DNA of 64,000 nucleotides from Lactiplantibacillus dongliensis (GCF_005405105.1 NZ_BJDK01000004.1:62001-126000); one strand, 5' to 3'. Positions 9,451 through 18,442 are shown, numbered from the stretch's first letter. Notes: generated from the letters alone by a model not told the origin. Numbers and translations: made by a program.

Positions 9451-11160
9451 CTATTCAGCATCGTCTTTCTTCTGACTATAATAACTGTCTTCAATCCGCT
9501 TGTAAGACCCCGGATTGACTTTATCGACCGCCGACGCAATCACTTCTAAGCTGCGTGCATAATCGAAATCCTCATTGAACAAGCGTTGTGCTTCTTCGCT
9601 GGCTGCCTGTACGTCATCATGACTGTTCTTATAACGGTTAGCATACTGCAACAGTTGTTCCGACAAGACCGCCGCATCTGTCAAATCAGTCGTCTTTTCC
9701 TTTAACGTGGCCATATCAGCTTGAATCACAATAAGCTGCTTGGTGATATCTTCCATATTAATCACTAGCTTATTAATATCATGATCCAACTTTTCGATTT
9801 CTTTACCGACCACCATAAAGTAATCCAAATAGTCTTTCGGCAACCCTGGTAAGTTCATATTCTCAACTTGCCGCTTAATCGCATGGATCTCAAAGTCAAA
9901 ACGTTGCAACGTATCATGGGCTTTGGATTCTTCCGCTGCCAAGCCGGCCACACCGTCATTAATTCCGACCTGTTCTTCTTCGATCCCTTTTAATTGCTTA
10001 TCTTGGTCTTCATAATGGGCCGCAATCTGACTGTAAACGGCTTGTTTGCTCGTCAAGGCGGTCATATCGGCTTGATAGATATCTTGAATATTCTTTAATT
10101 GCTCATTGAGTTCACGAGTCCGCTCAATCTCGTGGTTATTCAAAGTATAACTCTGGGCCAACCGATCTAGTTCCACTTGTAACCGGTGATTTTGGTTCAT
10201 CGCATGCGTTAAGAACTTGCTGATTTCGTCTTGGCGCGCATCCACAACTTCTTTAGCATCGATTTCTGCTTGCATCACGTCATATAAGTGGTCAATCCGC
10301 TTTTCAATCGCGTGATTGCCATTTTGGGCTGCTTCAACTTTTAAGTTACCTAACAAGTCTTTATTATCGTCGATGGCTTTGTTCAATGACTGAATCTCCG
10401 GTTCAATCGTAGCCACTTCAAAGTGAAAATGCCGGTCAATCAACTGATGATACCCAGATTGTAGTTCGGTTAATTGGTCTGGAAAACCACTCACCAAATC
10501 TTTATAAATTGGTGGAATCTGATCAATATCGGTCTCTAAAGCACTCGTATCATGCCGGAGCTGATCCAAAACTTTTTCCGCCGCATCATGGTCACCAGAC
10601 TTCGCTAATTGGGAGAAGTTATCAAAGTCACTCTCTAAGTTAGCTAAGCGGTCTTCCAACTTATCGATACTGGGGCCAAATGAAAAGTTTTGTGATAACA
10701 AGACTTTGCGTAAATCTTGATATTTCTTTTCCAAACTAGCCACGGCCGCGCGATGGGCTTGGTCCGCATCGTCTAAAGCATCTAATCCCGCTTGGACATC
10801 CCCAAGTTGGGCTTTGATTGCCGCTAACTTGGTATCCACTTTTTTTAAGTTCTGCCGCGCATCGACAAACTTAACACCATGCGCCTGTTGTTTGATCTGC
10901 GTCAGTTGTTCACTAACCGCGGGTAATTGCTCGTTTTGAATGGCCTTGGCCGTCGCCTGCAAGTCTTCGAACTTGGCTAACGAACCACCGGTCAAACTTA
11001 ATTGTTCAATTTTTTCAAAATCAGTCGCCTGAGCTTGATCGACAATGGCTTGTTGGCGGTCCGCTAATTGCTGAACCTGCTTATCTATGTATTTTTGGAA
11101 GCCAATAATCGCAATGTAAATCACGACTGCGACGATCACAATACCGATTGCTACTTGCAT
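9451..11160 (-). CDS. ezrA: Septation ring formation regulator EzrA
   Basis: Membrane-anchored regulator of FtsZ ring formation in Firmicutes. The 569 residues have one N-terminal transmembrane segment (about 4-22, QVAIGIVIVAVVIYIAIIGF), a short basic stretch, and then almost entirely heptad-rich coiled coil, the layout and length of EzrA. The ATG at 11160 follows AAGGGG with good spacing. A -10 element with extended TGC lies upstream, and a terminator follows the stop. It appears to be a single-gene unit. Confidence 0.94.
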   Translation of the reverse strand: MQVAIGIVIVAVVIYIAIIGFQKYIDKQVQQLADRQQAIVDQAQATDFEKIEQLSLTGGSLAKFEDLQATAKAIQNEQLPAVSEQLTQIKQQAHGVKFVDARQNLKKVDTKLAAIKAQLGDVQAGLDALDDADQAHRAAVASLEKKYQDLRKVLLSQNFSFGPSIDKLEDRLANLESDFDNFSQLAKSGDHDAAEKVLDQLRHDTSALETDIDQIPPIYKDLVSGFPDQLTELQSGYHQLIDRHFHFEVATIEPEIQSLNKAIDDNKDLLGNLKVEAAQNGNHAIEKRIDHLYDVMQAEIDAKEVVDARQDEISKFLTHAMNQNHRLQVELDRLAQSYTLNNHEIERTRELNEQLKNIQDIYQADMTALTSKQAVYSQIAAHYEDQDKQLKGIEEEQVGINDGVAGLAAEESKAHDTLQRFDFEIHAIKRQVENMNLPGLPKDYLDYFMVVGKEIEKLDHDINKLVINMEDITKQLIVIQADMATLKEKTTDLTDAAVLSEQLLQYANRYKNSHDDVQAASEEAQRLFNEDFDYARSLEVIASAVDKVNPGSYKRIEDSYYSQKKDDAE

Positions 11161-11269
11161 ACGAATACCCCTTACTTATTAAATTGCTTATTTTTTTGCT
11201 AGTGACAGCGATACCTTGCCGAACCGCTGCCTTGCTTTTTCTTGAATTTCCAATTAAAATCTAACCTAA

Positions 11270-11278
11270 ATTATAGCA
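11270..11278 (-). promoter_or_regulatory. Extended -10 promoter element for ezrA
   Basis: On the minus strand TGCTATAAT, about 110 bp upstream of ezrA. No good -35 hexamer is seen, which is usual for extended -10 promoters. Confidence 0.6.
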
Positions 11279-11332
11279 TAGTCGCAATTATCAGACAGTA
11301 TCAATTTGCTAACTTTCTAGGAGGAATTTCAG

Positions 11333-11794
11333 ATGTCAGAGACCCAAACTTCACTGATGAACCAGCAACTCGACGCCCTACTCTATCAAGAAACTAATTT
11401 GGTAGCTAACTTAGCAAACGCTAGTGCGCTGATCAACGATACATATACCGACCTTAACTGGGCTGGTTTTTATTTATATAATTCAGACACCCAAGAACTC
11501 GACTTGGGCCCCTTCCAAGGCAAAGTCGCCTGCATGCACATTAAGGTCGGCGCCGGCGTTGTCGGGACCGCCTTTAAAGATCAACAAGCGCATCGTGTGG
11601 CTAATGTTCATGAATTTCCTGGACACATCGCTTGTGACAGTGCCAGCAATTCCGAAATCGTTGTGCCTTTAACTAAGGGCGACCGTCAAATCGGGGTACT
11701 GGATATTGATTCCCCATCATTAGATCGCTTTACAGCTGAAAATGAAGCCGAATTAGTCGAATTTGCGAAAATTCTCGTGCAACACATTGACTAA
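11333..11794 (+). CDS. msrC: Free methionine-(R)-sulfoxide reductase (GAF domain)
   Basis: Reduces free methionine-R-sulfoxide. The 153 residues form one GAF domain with the family motifs DLNWAGFYLY, GKVACMHIKVGAGVVGTA and HEFPGHIACDSASNSEIVVPL. Family members usually have three cysteines; here Cys67 and Cys101 are kept. The middle one, normally in a GVCGTA motif, is Val77. The enzyme can still work if the first and last cysteines form the catalytic pair, as I recall being proposed for the E. coli and Neisseria enzymes. The ATG follows AGGAGG by eight bases. No terminator separates it from rpsD, which has its own leader. Confidence 0.88.
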   Translation: MSETQTSLMNQQLDALLYQETNLVANLANASALINDTYTDLNWAGFYLYNSDTQELDLGPFQGKVACMHIKVGAGVVGTAFKDQQAHRVANVHEFPGHIACDSASNSEIVVPLTKGDRQIGVLDIDSPSLDRFTAENEAELVEFAKILVQHID

Positions 11795-11835
11795 ACTAGG
11801 TTTTCCATGCTATGCTACTCTTTGTGTAAAATAAT

Positions 11836-11950
11836 GCAGCAGTGAGTGGGTAAGCTCGTCAACAGATTGGTGCCACTTATTGGTCAGTTAGTAACCTGCG
11901 GCTGCAATGGCGAACCCTGCAGTTCAATCTGAACGAATATCGAACTCACA
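11836..11950 (+). promoter_or_regulatory. Structured leader upstream of rpsD (candidate S4 autoregulatory site)
   Basis: Between the upstream gene and rpsD, nested complementary segments can pair: GTGAGT (11842-11847) with ACTCAC (11944-11949), and CAGATTG (11863-11869) with CAATCTG (11925-11931). GCAG/CTGC pairs lie inside. S4 represses its own mRNA in Bacillus and in E. coli by binding structured leaders, so this is a reasonable site for S4, but binding here is inferred. A possible -10, TAAAAT at 11827-11832, lies just upstream. Confidence 0.55.
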
Positions 11951-11994
11951 TCGGATTATTTTACTCCAACTAAAATTATTGGAGGATACAACAT

Positions 11995-12603
11995 ATGTCT
12001 CGTTATACAGGTCCAAGTTGGAAGATCTCCCGTCGTTTGGGAATGTCTCTTTCAGGTACTGGTAAAGAATTAGCTCGTCGTCCTTATGCACCTGGTGATC
12101 ATGGTCAAGGTCGTCACAGTAAGCTTTCAGAATACGGTACACAATTACGCGAAAAGCAAAAGTTACGGATGATGTACGGTTTAACTGAACGTCAATTCTC
12201 TAACTTATTTATCAAAGCTGGTAAAATCCGCGAAGGTAAGCATGGTGTTAACTTCATGATCTTACTCGAACGTCGTTTAGACAACATGGTTTACCGTTTA
12301 GGTTTAGCGACTACTCGTCGTCAAGCTCGTCAATTGGTAAACCATGGCCACATCACTGTTGATGGCAAACGTGTTGACATTCCTTCATACGAAGTTAAAG
12401 TCGGCCAAGTTATCTCAGTTCGTGACAAGTCTAAGAAGTTAGTCGTTATCACCGGCGCTGTTGAAGCCGTTGTTTCACGTCCTAACTTCGTTCAATTCGA
12501 TGCCGACAAACTTGAAGGCTCATTGATTCGCTTACCAGAACGTGAAGAACTTGAAGCAGATATCGACGAATCACTTATCGTTGAATACTACAACAAACTT
12601 TAA
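11995..12603 (+). CDS. rpsD: 30S ribosomal protein S4
   Basis: Primary 16S rRNA-binding protein that starts assembly of the small-subunit body. The 202 residues begin [20 protein letters not shown]. The S4 RNA-binding domain is visible at [20 protein letters not shown] and [19 protein letters not shown]. It is the cysteine-free form; the four N-terminal zinc-binding cysteines of the C+ paralogues are absent. A strong GGAGG precedes the ATG, and a terminator follows. The gene is monocistronic, outside the ribosomal operon, as in other Firmicutes. Confidence 0.98.
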   Translation: MSRYTGPSWKISRRLGMSLSGTGKELARRPYAPGDHGQGRHSKLSEYGTQLREKQKLRMMYGLTERQFSNLFIKAGKIREGKHGVNFMILLERRLDNMVYRLGLATTRRQARQLVNHGHITVDGKRVDIPSYEVKVGQVISVRDKSKKLVVITGAVEAVVSRPNFVQFDADKLEGSLIRLPEREELEADIDESLIVEYYNKL

Positions 12604-12615
12604 TTTCCGGTTTAT

Positions 12616-12650
12616 TAAAAAGTCGCTTGCATTTGCAGGCGGCTTTTTTT
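12616..12650 (+). terminator. rpsD terminator
   Basis: AAAAAGTCGCTTGC-ATTT-GCAGGCGGC followed by seven Ts, immediately after the rpsD stop. Confidence 0.88.
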
Positions 12651-12735
12651 GTACGCTCAATTTGATTAATCAATCTGGAATCGGCTCAGCTTACCAGCCG
12701 ATTCCAGCTTTCTTATTTTAATCCCAACCCCACTA

Positions 12736-13356
12736 CTAATCTTCATTCAACCAGGCGGCCATAATTGGTTGGTAAATTGGCATTAGCTTTTCAAACGTCG
12801 CAAAAATATACGCATTTAATGCCTTGGGGTTCGCAAATAACTCATCATCTGCCATAACCGCGCGCCCCGCCACCAGCTCGCTATGCTTGTACTTGTCAAA
12901 CTTTGTCATCGCCGCCTCAATATTGGCCAGCGTCGCAGGTTCAGTCTGTGGTACCCCATGATTGTTGCTGATCACAAAATCTGCTGGTAACTGCTGATAC
13001 AGCCGCTTCAATTCAACTGGTGACACCGCAGCTTGTACCGCGGCTTTACTTTCATCCAAAATATCGAAATAAATAAACAAGCGATCCGGCCAAAAGCCGA
13101 GTTCAAAGTGTGGTAAGGCTTTGTAACTACGGGCGTTCTCACTAAACGCCACCCAGGTATCTACCGGTGGATTCTTAAAACGCCGCAAATGTTTCGCCAC
13201 ATGCGCATAGAATTGATGGGCCGGTGGTGTACTCAATTGATCAATGATGGTCGGCGCAATGGCGTCAAACTTCGGATCAATCACCGTTTTGATCAAGTGC
13301 ATCCGCCCAGCTAACGTTGGCTCATTAAAAATCTCAAAATCACTTTGCGTAAACAT
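12736..13356 (-). CDS. DUF1054 (UPF0637, YktB-like) protein
   Basis: Soluble protein of 206 residues with no signal peptide or membrane segment. It starts MFTQSDFEIFNEPTLAGRM and contains the family stretches FDAIAPTIIDQL, LPHFELGFWPDRLFIYFDI and KYKHSELVAGRAV. The family is widespread in Bacillales and Lactobacillales and has no proven function. AAGGA lies nine bases before the ATG. It is encoded just downstream of the frameshifted secreted-protein gene, with a 22-bp gap. Confidence 0.85.
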   Translation of the reverse strand: MFTQSDFEIFNEPTLAGRMHLIKTVIDPKFDAIAPTIIDQLSTPPAHQFYAHVAKHLRRFKNPPVDTWVAFSENARSYKALPHFELGFWPDRLFIYFDILDESKAAVQAAVSPVELKRLYQQLPADFVISNNHGVPQTEPATLANIEAAMTKFDKYKHSELVAGRAVMADDELFANPKALNAYIFATFEKLMPIYQPIMAAWLNED

Positions 13357-13378
13357 CCCGTCACGTCCTTATCCTAAA

Positions 13379-13685
13379 TTATCGTTTGAAAATCTTAGCG
13401 CCATAGTTCACCTGCGCATAATAGACCTTAGCACTACTCTTCTTCACTTTACTGAAACGCCATGTATATGTTCCCACACCACGCATATGCAGCCGCAAGA
13501 TATTCTTCTTAAACGTCGTGCGTTCATGGAAGCCCCCTTCCGTTCCAGAAGCCGTGTAGTACCAAGTATGCCGCCGAATCGTCTTTGGTAGATACGTCGT
13601 CTTGGCATTAGCGGTAGCCGTTGACCAGCCTAGGCCCACCACCTAAACTCAATAAAGCCAGTAGCACCCAAATTTGCTTTTTCAT
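13379..13685 (-). pseudogene. Frameshifted small secreted protein gene
   Basis: The ATG at 13685, after GAGAGGGACG, begins MKKQIWVLLALLSL, a typical signal-peptide start. That frame leaves the rest of the protein at the GGTGGTGGG run (13643-13635) and meets a stop soon after. A +1 frame from about 13642 continues as VVGLGWSTATANAKTTYLPK, which supplies the expected A-x-A cleavage site (ANA), and reads on for about 75 residues to the stop at 13379 (ending YGAKIFKR). Joining the frames gives a plausible secreted protein of about 100 residues. The second frame alone would have to start at a GTG with a stop codon directly before it. A single-base indel, or a sequencing error, is the simplest reading. 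Confidence 0.7.
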
Positions 13686-13854
13686 TTTACCACGTCCCTC
13701 TCCGTTCAATTAACATGCCTCAAGTATAGATGATTCCTCACTTACTGACCAGTTGTTAAACAAAATTATCAGGGTGGGATTGCGCAGGACTTTCATCGCC
13801 TTTCCACTGAGAACATGCTACAATTAAGTGATTACCTGAGAAAGGATGTTTTCA

Positions 13855-14316
13855 ATGGCTGACACAGAAAAGCAACCCGTTGATCGCCTACAAACTGCCA
13901 TGCATGGGACGCCTAAGTTGCATCCCGACGAGCAGCGCAAGTATCTCGGCACCTTTCGTGAACGGGTCGAAGTTGCCGTGACCGTCTATCAGATCAAACG
14001 CCACCACTACGTCGATGAGCTGAATCGCGCGTTTGCAGCGCATCCAGATTACCGCTTACTCATCAACGGCAATTTGGACGAAGATATTCTCGGCCCGTAC
14101 ATGGCGGCGGTCGCTAAAGCGGGCGTCCAATTCACTTTAAAGACCGATAACATGTATCACACTGGTGATGACGACTATGCGCTGGTCTTTGCGACCAACA
14201 CGGCGATTAATCAAGACGTGATTGATATCGAAAAGCGGTACCAACCAACTGTTGACGCTACCGCCAAGCCTAAGAAGTCAGGCGGTTTGTTTGATAAATT
14301 AAAAAAATTATTCTAA
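13855..14316 (+). CDS. DUF1694 (YueI-like) protein
   Basis: Soluble protein of 153 residues with the family signatures RVEVAVTVYQIKR, LLINGNLDEDILGPYM and DYALVFATNTAIN. YueI-like proteins have no assigned function. Two in-frame ATGs exist. The second, at 13855, has AAAGGA eight bases upstream and is preferred; the first, at 13846, overlaps the ribosome-binding site. The C-terminal lysine-rich tail (KPKKSGGLFDKLKKLF) may form an amphipathic helix. It is convergent with gshF across family B copy B2. Confidence 0.85.
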   Translation: MADTEKQPVDRLQTAMHGTPKLHPDEQRKYLGTFRERVEVAVTVYQIKRHHYVDELNRAFAAHPDYRLLINGNLDEDILGPYMAAVAKAGVQFTLKTDNMYHTGDDDYALVFATNTAINQDVIDIEKRYQPTVDATAKPKKSGGLFDKLKKLF

Positions 14317-14344
14317 CTACACTTGGTGCTAGCTGGTTTGAATT

Positions 14345-14496
14345 GCCACTCTGGTTGGGCCAGAATCGGCTGGAACGTGGTGGCCACGTTTTCGAGCCAT
14401 AGTGCGGTCTCGAAAGCCAGGCTTTATCTAAGTCGGAAAATCACCGACCAAGATAAACGACACCACTGAGCCAATTCTGGCCCGCCCGCCGTTAAC
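14345..14496 (-). repeat. Family B cloverleaf repeat, copy B2
   Basis: Inverted relative to B1. The outer stem runs from GGCCAGAATCGGCT to AGCCAATTCTGGCC. Inner arms are TTTCGAGCC..GGTCTCGAAA and TTTATCT..AAGTCGG..CCGAC..AGATAAA. Its CCACTCTGGTTGG flank matches the flanks of B6, B7 and B8. It occupies the convergent gap between the yueI-like gene and gshF. Confidence 0.9.
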
Positions 14497-14553
14497 TAAC
14501 GGCTATTAAAAAATTAACGATTGATTATTTCCAGTTCAGTCATTTAGCCAAAA

Positions 14554-14603
14554 GGTTAGTTCCTAAAATGGCCCATGGCATTCCAGCGTTTTAGGAACTA
14601 ACC
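14554..14603. repeat. 15-bp perfect inverted repeat
   Basis: GGTTAGTTCCTAAAA (14554-14568) is exactly complementary to TTTTAGGAACTAACC (14589-14603) around a 20-base loop. There is no T-run, so it is not a typical terminator. It sits between repeat B2 and the gshF terminator. Function unknown. Confidence 0.8.
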
Positions 14604-14644
14604 GGCAGGCCGCAATTTCAACTAACACTAAGCATACGCTAACT

Positions 14645-14687
14645 AAAAAAGTTCTCTTAACCTTAAAACGGTCAAGCGAACTTTTTT
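14645..14687. terminator. Terminator downstream of gshF
   Basis: AAAAAAGTTC and GAACTTTTTT form the outer stem, with TTAACC/GGTCAA inside. The A- and T-runs on both sides suggest it works in both directions. Confidence 0.82.
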
Positions 14688-14695
14688 AGATTACC

Positions 14696-16945
14696 TTATT
14701 TCACTGGAAATAATTGATCCAATAACTGTTGGGCAACCGGTTGAGCATCACCAAACATTGGGAATTGATGCGGGTACAAGAACGGTGCCGCGTGAACCCC
14801 AAGATAAATCACCATTTCTGGATGTTCTGGCGTCAGTTCGGCATAAAGATTCGGAATCATCACGTCAAAGCCAGCAACTGATAACTGTAGCTTGGCCGCC
14901 AAATCCTCCACCGCGTCGATGTAAGACTGATGCATGTCACTCGTCGCATCTAAGACATCCGCCCCATTGCCAAATGTCGCATCTTCTCGTAATAAGATCT
15001 GCGTGCCACGTCCCACCACAGAATCCAAATCCAAATGATAAGACTGGAGCCGGTAGCGTTCAATCGTGCCTAATTTTAATTCCGATTGAGGATAGGCAAA
15101 CGCCGTGCCCCGCAATGTCCGGCCATTTTTACGGTCAAGTAACGTTTGAACCGTTGAACGACCGTCACCCACAATATTAGCTGGCAAGCGTTCCACGATT
15201 GCTTGCACCTTGCCACCAATCACTAAGAACCGATAACTGGAAGCCACAATCAGCTCCTCAGCCATCACACTGTTCGTTTGTTCAAAGAGCTGGCGCACCA
15301 CTTGTTCAAACAACACGCGCTTGGGCATGATTCGAAATGCGACAACCGCTTGATTACGGTCAGTCGCTTTGAGGACAATGCCACCAGCCGCATACCGATC
15401 GTAATCATCAATCAGCTGGTTCGCTGAACGATACGTTTGTGAGGCGGGGACTTGCACGCCATGCTCAGCCAATACTTGTTTGGCCGCTACCTTATGCGTT
15501 AGCACACTCGTCAAGGCTTGAGGATTCAAGTCCGTTCCGCTCCCATGAACCACTAATTGGGCCTGCTGCTGGCGGGTTAAGCGTAAAATACTAGCATTTT
15601 CGTCAACAATATCGACCTTAAGCCCTCGTCTTAATGCTTGTTCAGCCAACAATTGACTGGATAAATCAACACCCGTAAAGCCCGGCAACTCGAACGGCTT
15701 AGCTAAAGCTGCGGTCTGATAGGCTTGGGCTTGTTGGTTCGCCCAAGCTAACGGTTCCGCTTGCTGAGCAACTTGGGCACTTAAAATCTGCTTGGGATCA
15801 CTGACCCGCGTCTTCAAATGCGTCAACAATACCCCATCACTCGCCGGCAAGCCTTGCTTAGTGACGAAATCACGCAATGCATCCAAGACTTGTAAGGCCG
15901 GTTGGGCTTGGGCACTAGCCGTTGTTGGATTCTCCGTCGTCACCTGAGCGGTCAAGGCGGCTGCTTGGGCACTAACTTGGGCAACCATCGCAGCTGGCAA
16001 GGCTGGCATCATCACAAAGTAACTCGCTAACAACCGTAGGAACGCCACTGCATTTTGATCGACCCCCGTGGCGCTAGTCGGATCTAAATCAAGGCCGCGG
16101 AACTCTAAGTAATACACGCCTTGCTTGGCAAGATTAGTGAGTTCGCCTTGGCTCCGAAACCGGACCGGCCCATCAAAATCACTGATCGACAGCAGTTGAT
16201 GTTTACGCACGGCCGCTTGTAACGCCGCCACATAAGCGTCAATCGACGTATAGTCACCAGTCACGGCACTATAGCGACCGGCCGGACTGTGTACACTACT
16301 GCGTTGCCGTTTTGCCTTAGTAGCTTGAATCGTTAACGTTGGCGTGGCCCCAAACAAATATTGAATCAACCAATTCATCCGGACAAAACCTTGAGCCACT
16401 TTCAAATAGATGGCGTTCCGGAACTCAACGTAACTTGAATATTGTTGATGGAACGTTTCCGTATATAAACGCGTAAATAATTGCTCATTAAAACTTAAAT
16501 TAACGTGAGTTCCGGTGGTCATCAGCTTCGTTATATCATACTGCTTAGCCTGCTGCTGACGCCGCTTATTCCCAATTGCATCGGTATTGGTTAACGGAAT
16601 CTGGGTCAAGTCGGCTGGTAACACCGGCGTACTAGCTAAGGGCCACAAATAATCACCGGTTGCCAATGCTCGGCGTGCCGTCGTCGTTAATCCGGTTAGA
16701 TAAGCCATCAAAGCGGCCAAATCTGGCATGGCTGGCGTACTAATCTTTAGTTGTGTCTGGGCAAACCCATGATGAATTTGGGCATTTTTTCGTTGATCGC
16801 TGAAAGCTTGCGGCACTGGTTGGGTCGACAATGCGCCCTGGGCATCAACGCGCTGCATGGTGACCTCCAACCCTAAATTCGAGTGACTCACTAGTGGGAC
16901 TAAGTGGTACTGCTGAATTGCTTTCCCAACTGCATCTAATTCCAT
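14696..16945 (-). CDS. gshF: Bifunctional glutamate-cysteine ligase/glutathione synthetase-type protein (GshF)
   Basis: GshF fusions make glutathione from glutamate, cysteine and glycine. The 749-residue protein has the expected layout: residues 1-450 a GshA-like ligase domain (GVYYLEFRGLDLDP near 280), then an ATP-grasp domain (about 480-749; GIVLKATDRN, VIGGKVQAIVERLPANIVGDG, AGFDVMIPN). In the first domain, however, GLEREG is replaced by GLEVTM, and the DFAETQLEL seen in the stand-alone gshA is GFAQTQLKI here. Three of four predicted metal-site glutamates are thus lost, so this half may be inactive or altered. AAGGATGG precedes the ATG. The ATP-grasp half resembles cyanophycin synthetase, as in other GshF proteins. 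Confidence 0.85.
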   Translation of the reverse strand: MELDAVGKAIQQYHLVPLVSHSNLGLEVTMQRVDAQGALSTQPVPQAFSDQRKNAQIHHGFAQTQLKISTPAMPDLAALMAYLTGLTTTARRALATGDYLWPLASTPVLPADLTQIPLTNTDAIGNKRRQQQAKQYDITKLMTTGTHVNLSFNEQLFTRLYTETFHQQYSSYVEFRNAIYLKVAQGFVRMNWLIQYLFGATPTLTIQATKAKRQRSSVHSPAGRYSAVTGDYTSIDAYVAALQAAVRKHQLLSISDFDGPVRFRSQGELTNLAKQGVYYLEFRGLDLDPTSATGVDQNAVAFLRLLASYFVMMPALPAAMVAQVSAQAAALTAQVTTENPTTASAQAQPALQVLDALRDFVTKQGLPASDGVLLTHLKTRVSDPKQILSAQVAQQAEPLAWANQQAQAYQTAALAKPFELPGFTGVDLSSQLLAEQALRRGLKVDIVDENASILRLTRQQQAQLVVHGSGTDLNPQALTSVLTHKVAAKQVLAEHGVQVPASQTYRSANQLIDDYDRYAAGGIVLKATDRNQAVVAFRIMPKRVLFEQVVRQLFEQTNSVMAEELIVASSYRFLVIGGKVQAIVERLPANIVGDGRSTVQTLLDRKNGRTLRGTAFAYPQSELKLGTIERYRLQSYHLDLDSVVGRGTQILLREDATFGNGADVLDATSDMHQSYIDAVEDLAAKLQLSVAGFDVMIPNLYAELTPEHPEMVIYLGVHAAPFLYPHQFPMFGDAQPVAQQLLDQLFPVK

Positions 16946-17092
16946 GACTATCCATCCTTATCGTGACTTTAATTTGATACCGTTGCATGCTAATTAAACT
17001 CGCTACTGATTGCGTACAAGTCCGACTAACTAGCATCAACGGGTGACCTGCTTGCGTACTTAAACCGATTACTCGGTCCAACTCCTTCTAAA

Positions 17093-17101
17093 TGCTATAA
17101 T
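17093..17101 (+). promoter_or_regulatory. Extended -10 promoter for rarA
   Basis: TGCTATAAT, 38 bp before the rarA start; the -35 region is weak. Confidence 0.7.
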
Positions 17102-17138
17102 AGTTGGGACTAGTTTTGCAAGGGAGGAATTCAAAAAC

Positions 17139-18419
17139 ATGCAACAGCCATTAGCTTATCGCATGCGACCACAGACGATTGAAGAAGTCGTCGGCCAGAC
17201 GCAATTAGTTGGTCCTGGCAAGATCATTGCGCGGATGGTCAAGGCTAAACGCCTGTCGTCCATGATTCTTTACGGGCCGCCGGGTACGGGTAAGACCAGT
17301 ATTGCCAGCGCCATTGCCGGTTCAACCAAGTATGCCTTTCGCATGCTGAACGCGGCTACCGATAGTAAAAAGCAGCTGCAAATCGTCGCTGAAGAAGCCA
17401 AGATGAGCGGCACAGTCATTTTACTCTTAGATGAAATCCATCGACTCGATAAAACCAAGCAAGATTTCTTACTGCCACATCTAGAAAGCGGCCGGATTAT
17501 TTTGATCGGCGCAACTACTGAAAATCCATATATTAGCATCAATCCGGCAATTCGTAGTCGGACGCAGATCTTCCAAGTTTATCCGTTACAACCAGCCGAC
17601 ATCGAGATTGCCGTTAAACGCGCCTTAGCCGACGAACAGCGTGGCTTGGGTTCCTATCAGGTTGACCTGGAGCCAGCCGCCTTACACCACTTATGTACGG
17701 CAACTGACGGTGATTTACGGAGCGCGCTCAACGGTTTGGAGTTGGCAGTCTTATCGACCGCGACGTCACCGACTGATCACGTTAAGATTACGCAAGCCAT
17801 TATTGAAGAATGCCTGCAGAAAAAAGCCTTATCCGCTGACAAAGACGGCGATGCGCATTATGATGTCATCTCGGCATTCCAAAAGTCGATTCGAGGCTCG
17901 GATGCTAATGCCGCCTTACATTATATGGCTCGTCTAATCGAAGCCGGCGACTTAAAGAGTCTTATGCGGCGACTATTGGTCATTGCCTATGAAGACATCG
18001 GCCTCGCCAACCCGCCTGCTTGTACCCACGCCGTCGCCGCCGTCCAAGCAGCGGATCAATTAGGCTTGCCCGAAGCTCGGATTCCACTGGCGAATGCCGT
18101 GATTGAACTAGCGCTATCACCGAAATCCAATTCAGCGATGGCTGCCGTTGACAGTGCGTTAACGAAAGTTCAGGCCGGACATTTCGGTGATATCCCTGCT
18201 GATCTCAAAGACGCCCACTATGCCGGCGCAGCTAAGTTAGGACACGGCGTTGGCTACGACTTTCCCCATGACCATCCTGGCGATTGGGTCGCCCAACAAT
18301 ACTTGCCAGACGCCATCAAGGGGGCCGAATATTATCAACCTAAGGCTAACGGTCGCTTCGAAACGGCGTTAGGTGAACAATATAAAAAATTATTAAAAGC
18401 CAATTCACGAAACCGTTAA
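17139..18419 (+). CDS. rarA: Replication-associated recombination protein A (RarA/MgsA AAA+ ATPase)
   Basis: Clamp-loader-like AAA+ ATPase acting at stalled replication forks. The 426 residues contain Walker A YGPPGTGKTS near residue 46, Walker B LLLDEIHRLD, sensor 1 IGATTENPY, and the C-terminal tetramerisation region ending with the KGAEYYQP block. AGGGAGG precedes the ATG. The gene has its own extended -10 promoter and is followed by a probable 6S RNA gene, a neighbourhood I recall from other Lactobacillales. Confidence 0.96.
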   Translation: MQQPLAYRMRPQTIEEVVGQTQLVGPGKIIARMVKAKRLSSMILYGPPGTGKTSIASAIAGSTKYAFRMLNAATDSKKQLQIVAEEAKMSGTVILLLDEIHRLDKTKQDFLLPHLESGRIILIGATTENPYISINPAIRSRTQIFQVYPLQPADIEIAVKRALADEQRGLGSYQVDLEPAALHHLCTATDGDLRSALNGLELAVLSTATSPTDHVKITQAIIEECLQKKALSADKDGDAHYDVISAFQKSIRGSDANAALHYMARLIEAGDLKSLMRRLLVIAYEDIGLANPPACTHAVAAVQAADQLGLPEARIPLANAVIELALSPKSNSAMAAVDSALTKVQAGHFGDIPADLKDAHYAGAAKLGHGVGYDFPHDHPGDWVAQQYLPDAIKGAEYYQPKANGRFETALGEQYKKLLKANSRNR

Positions 18420-18442
18420 CATAGTGATAACCGCGTGAATCA

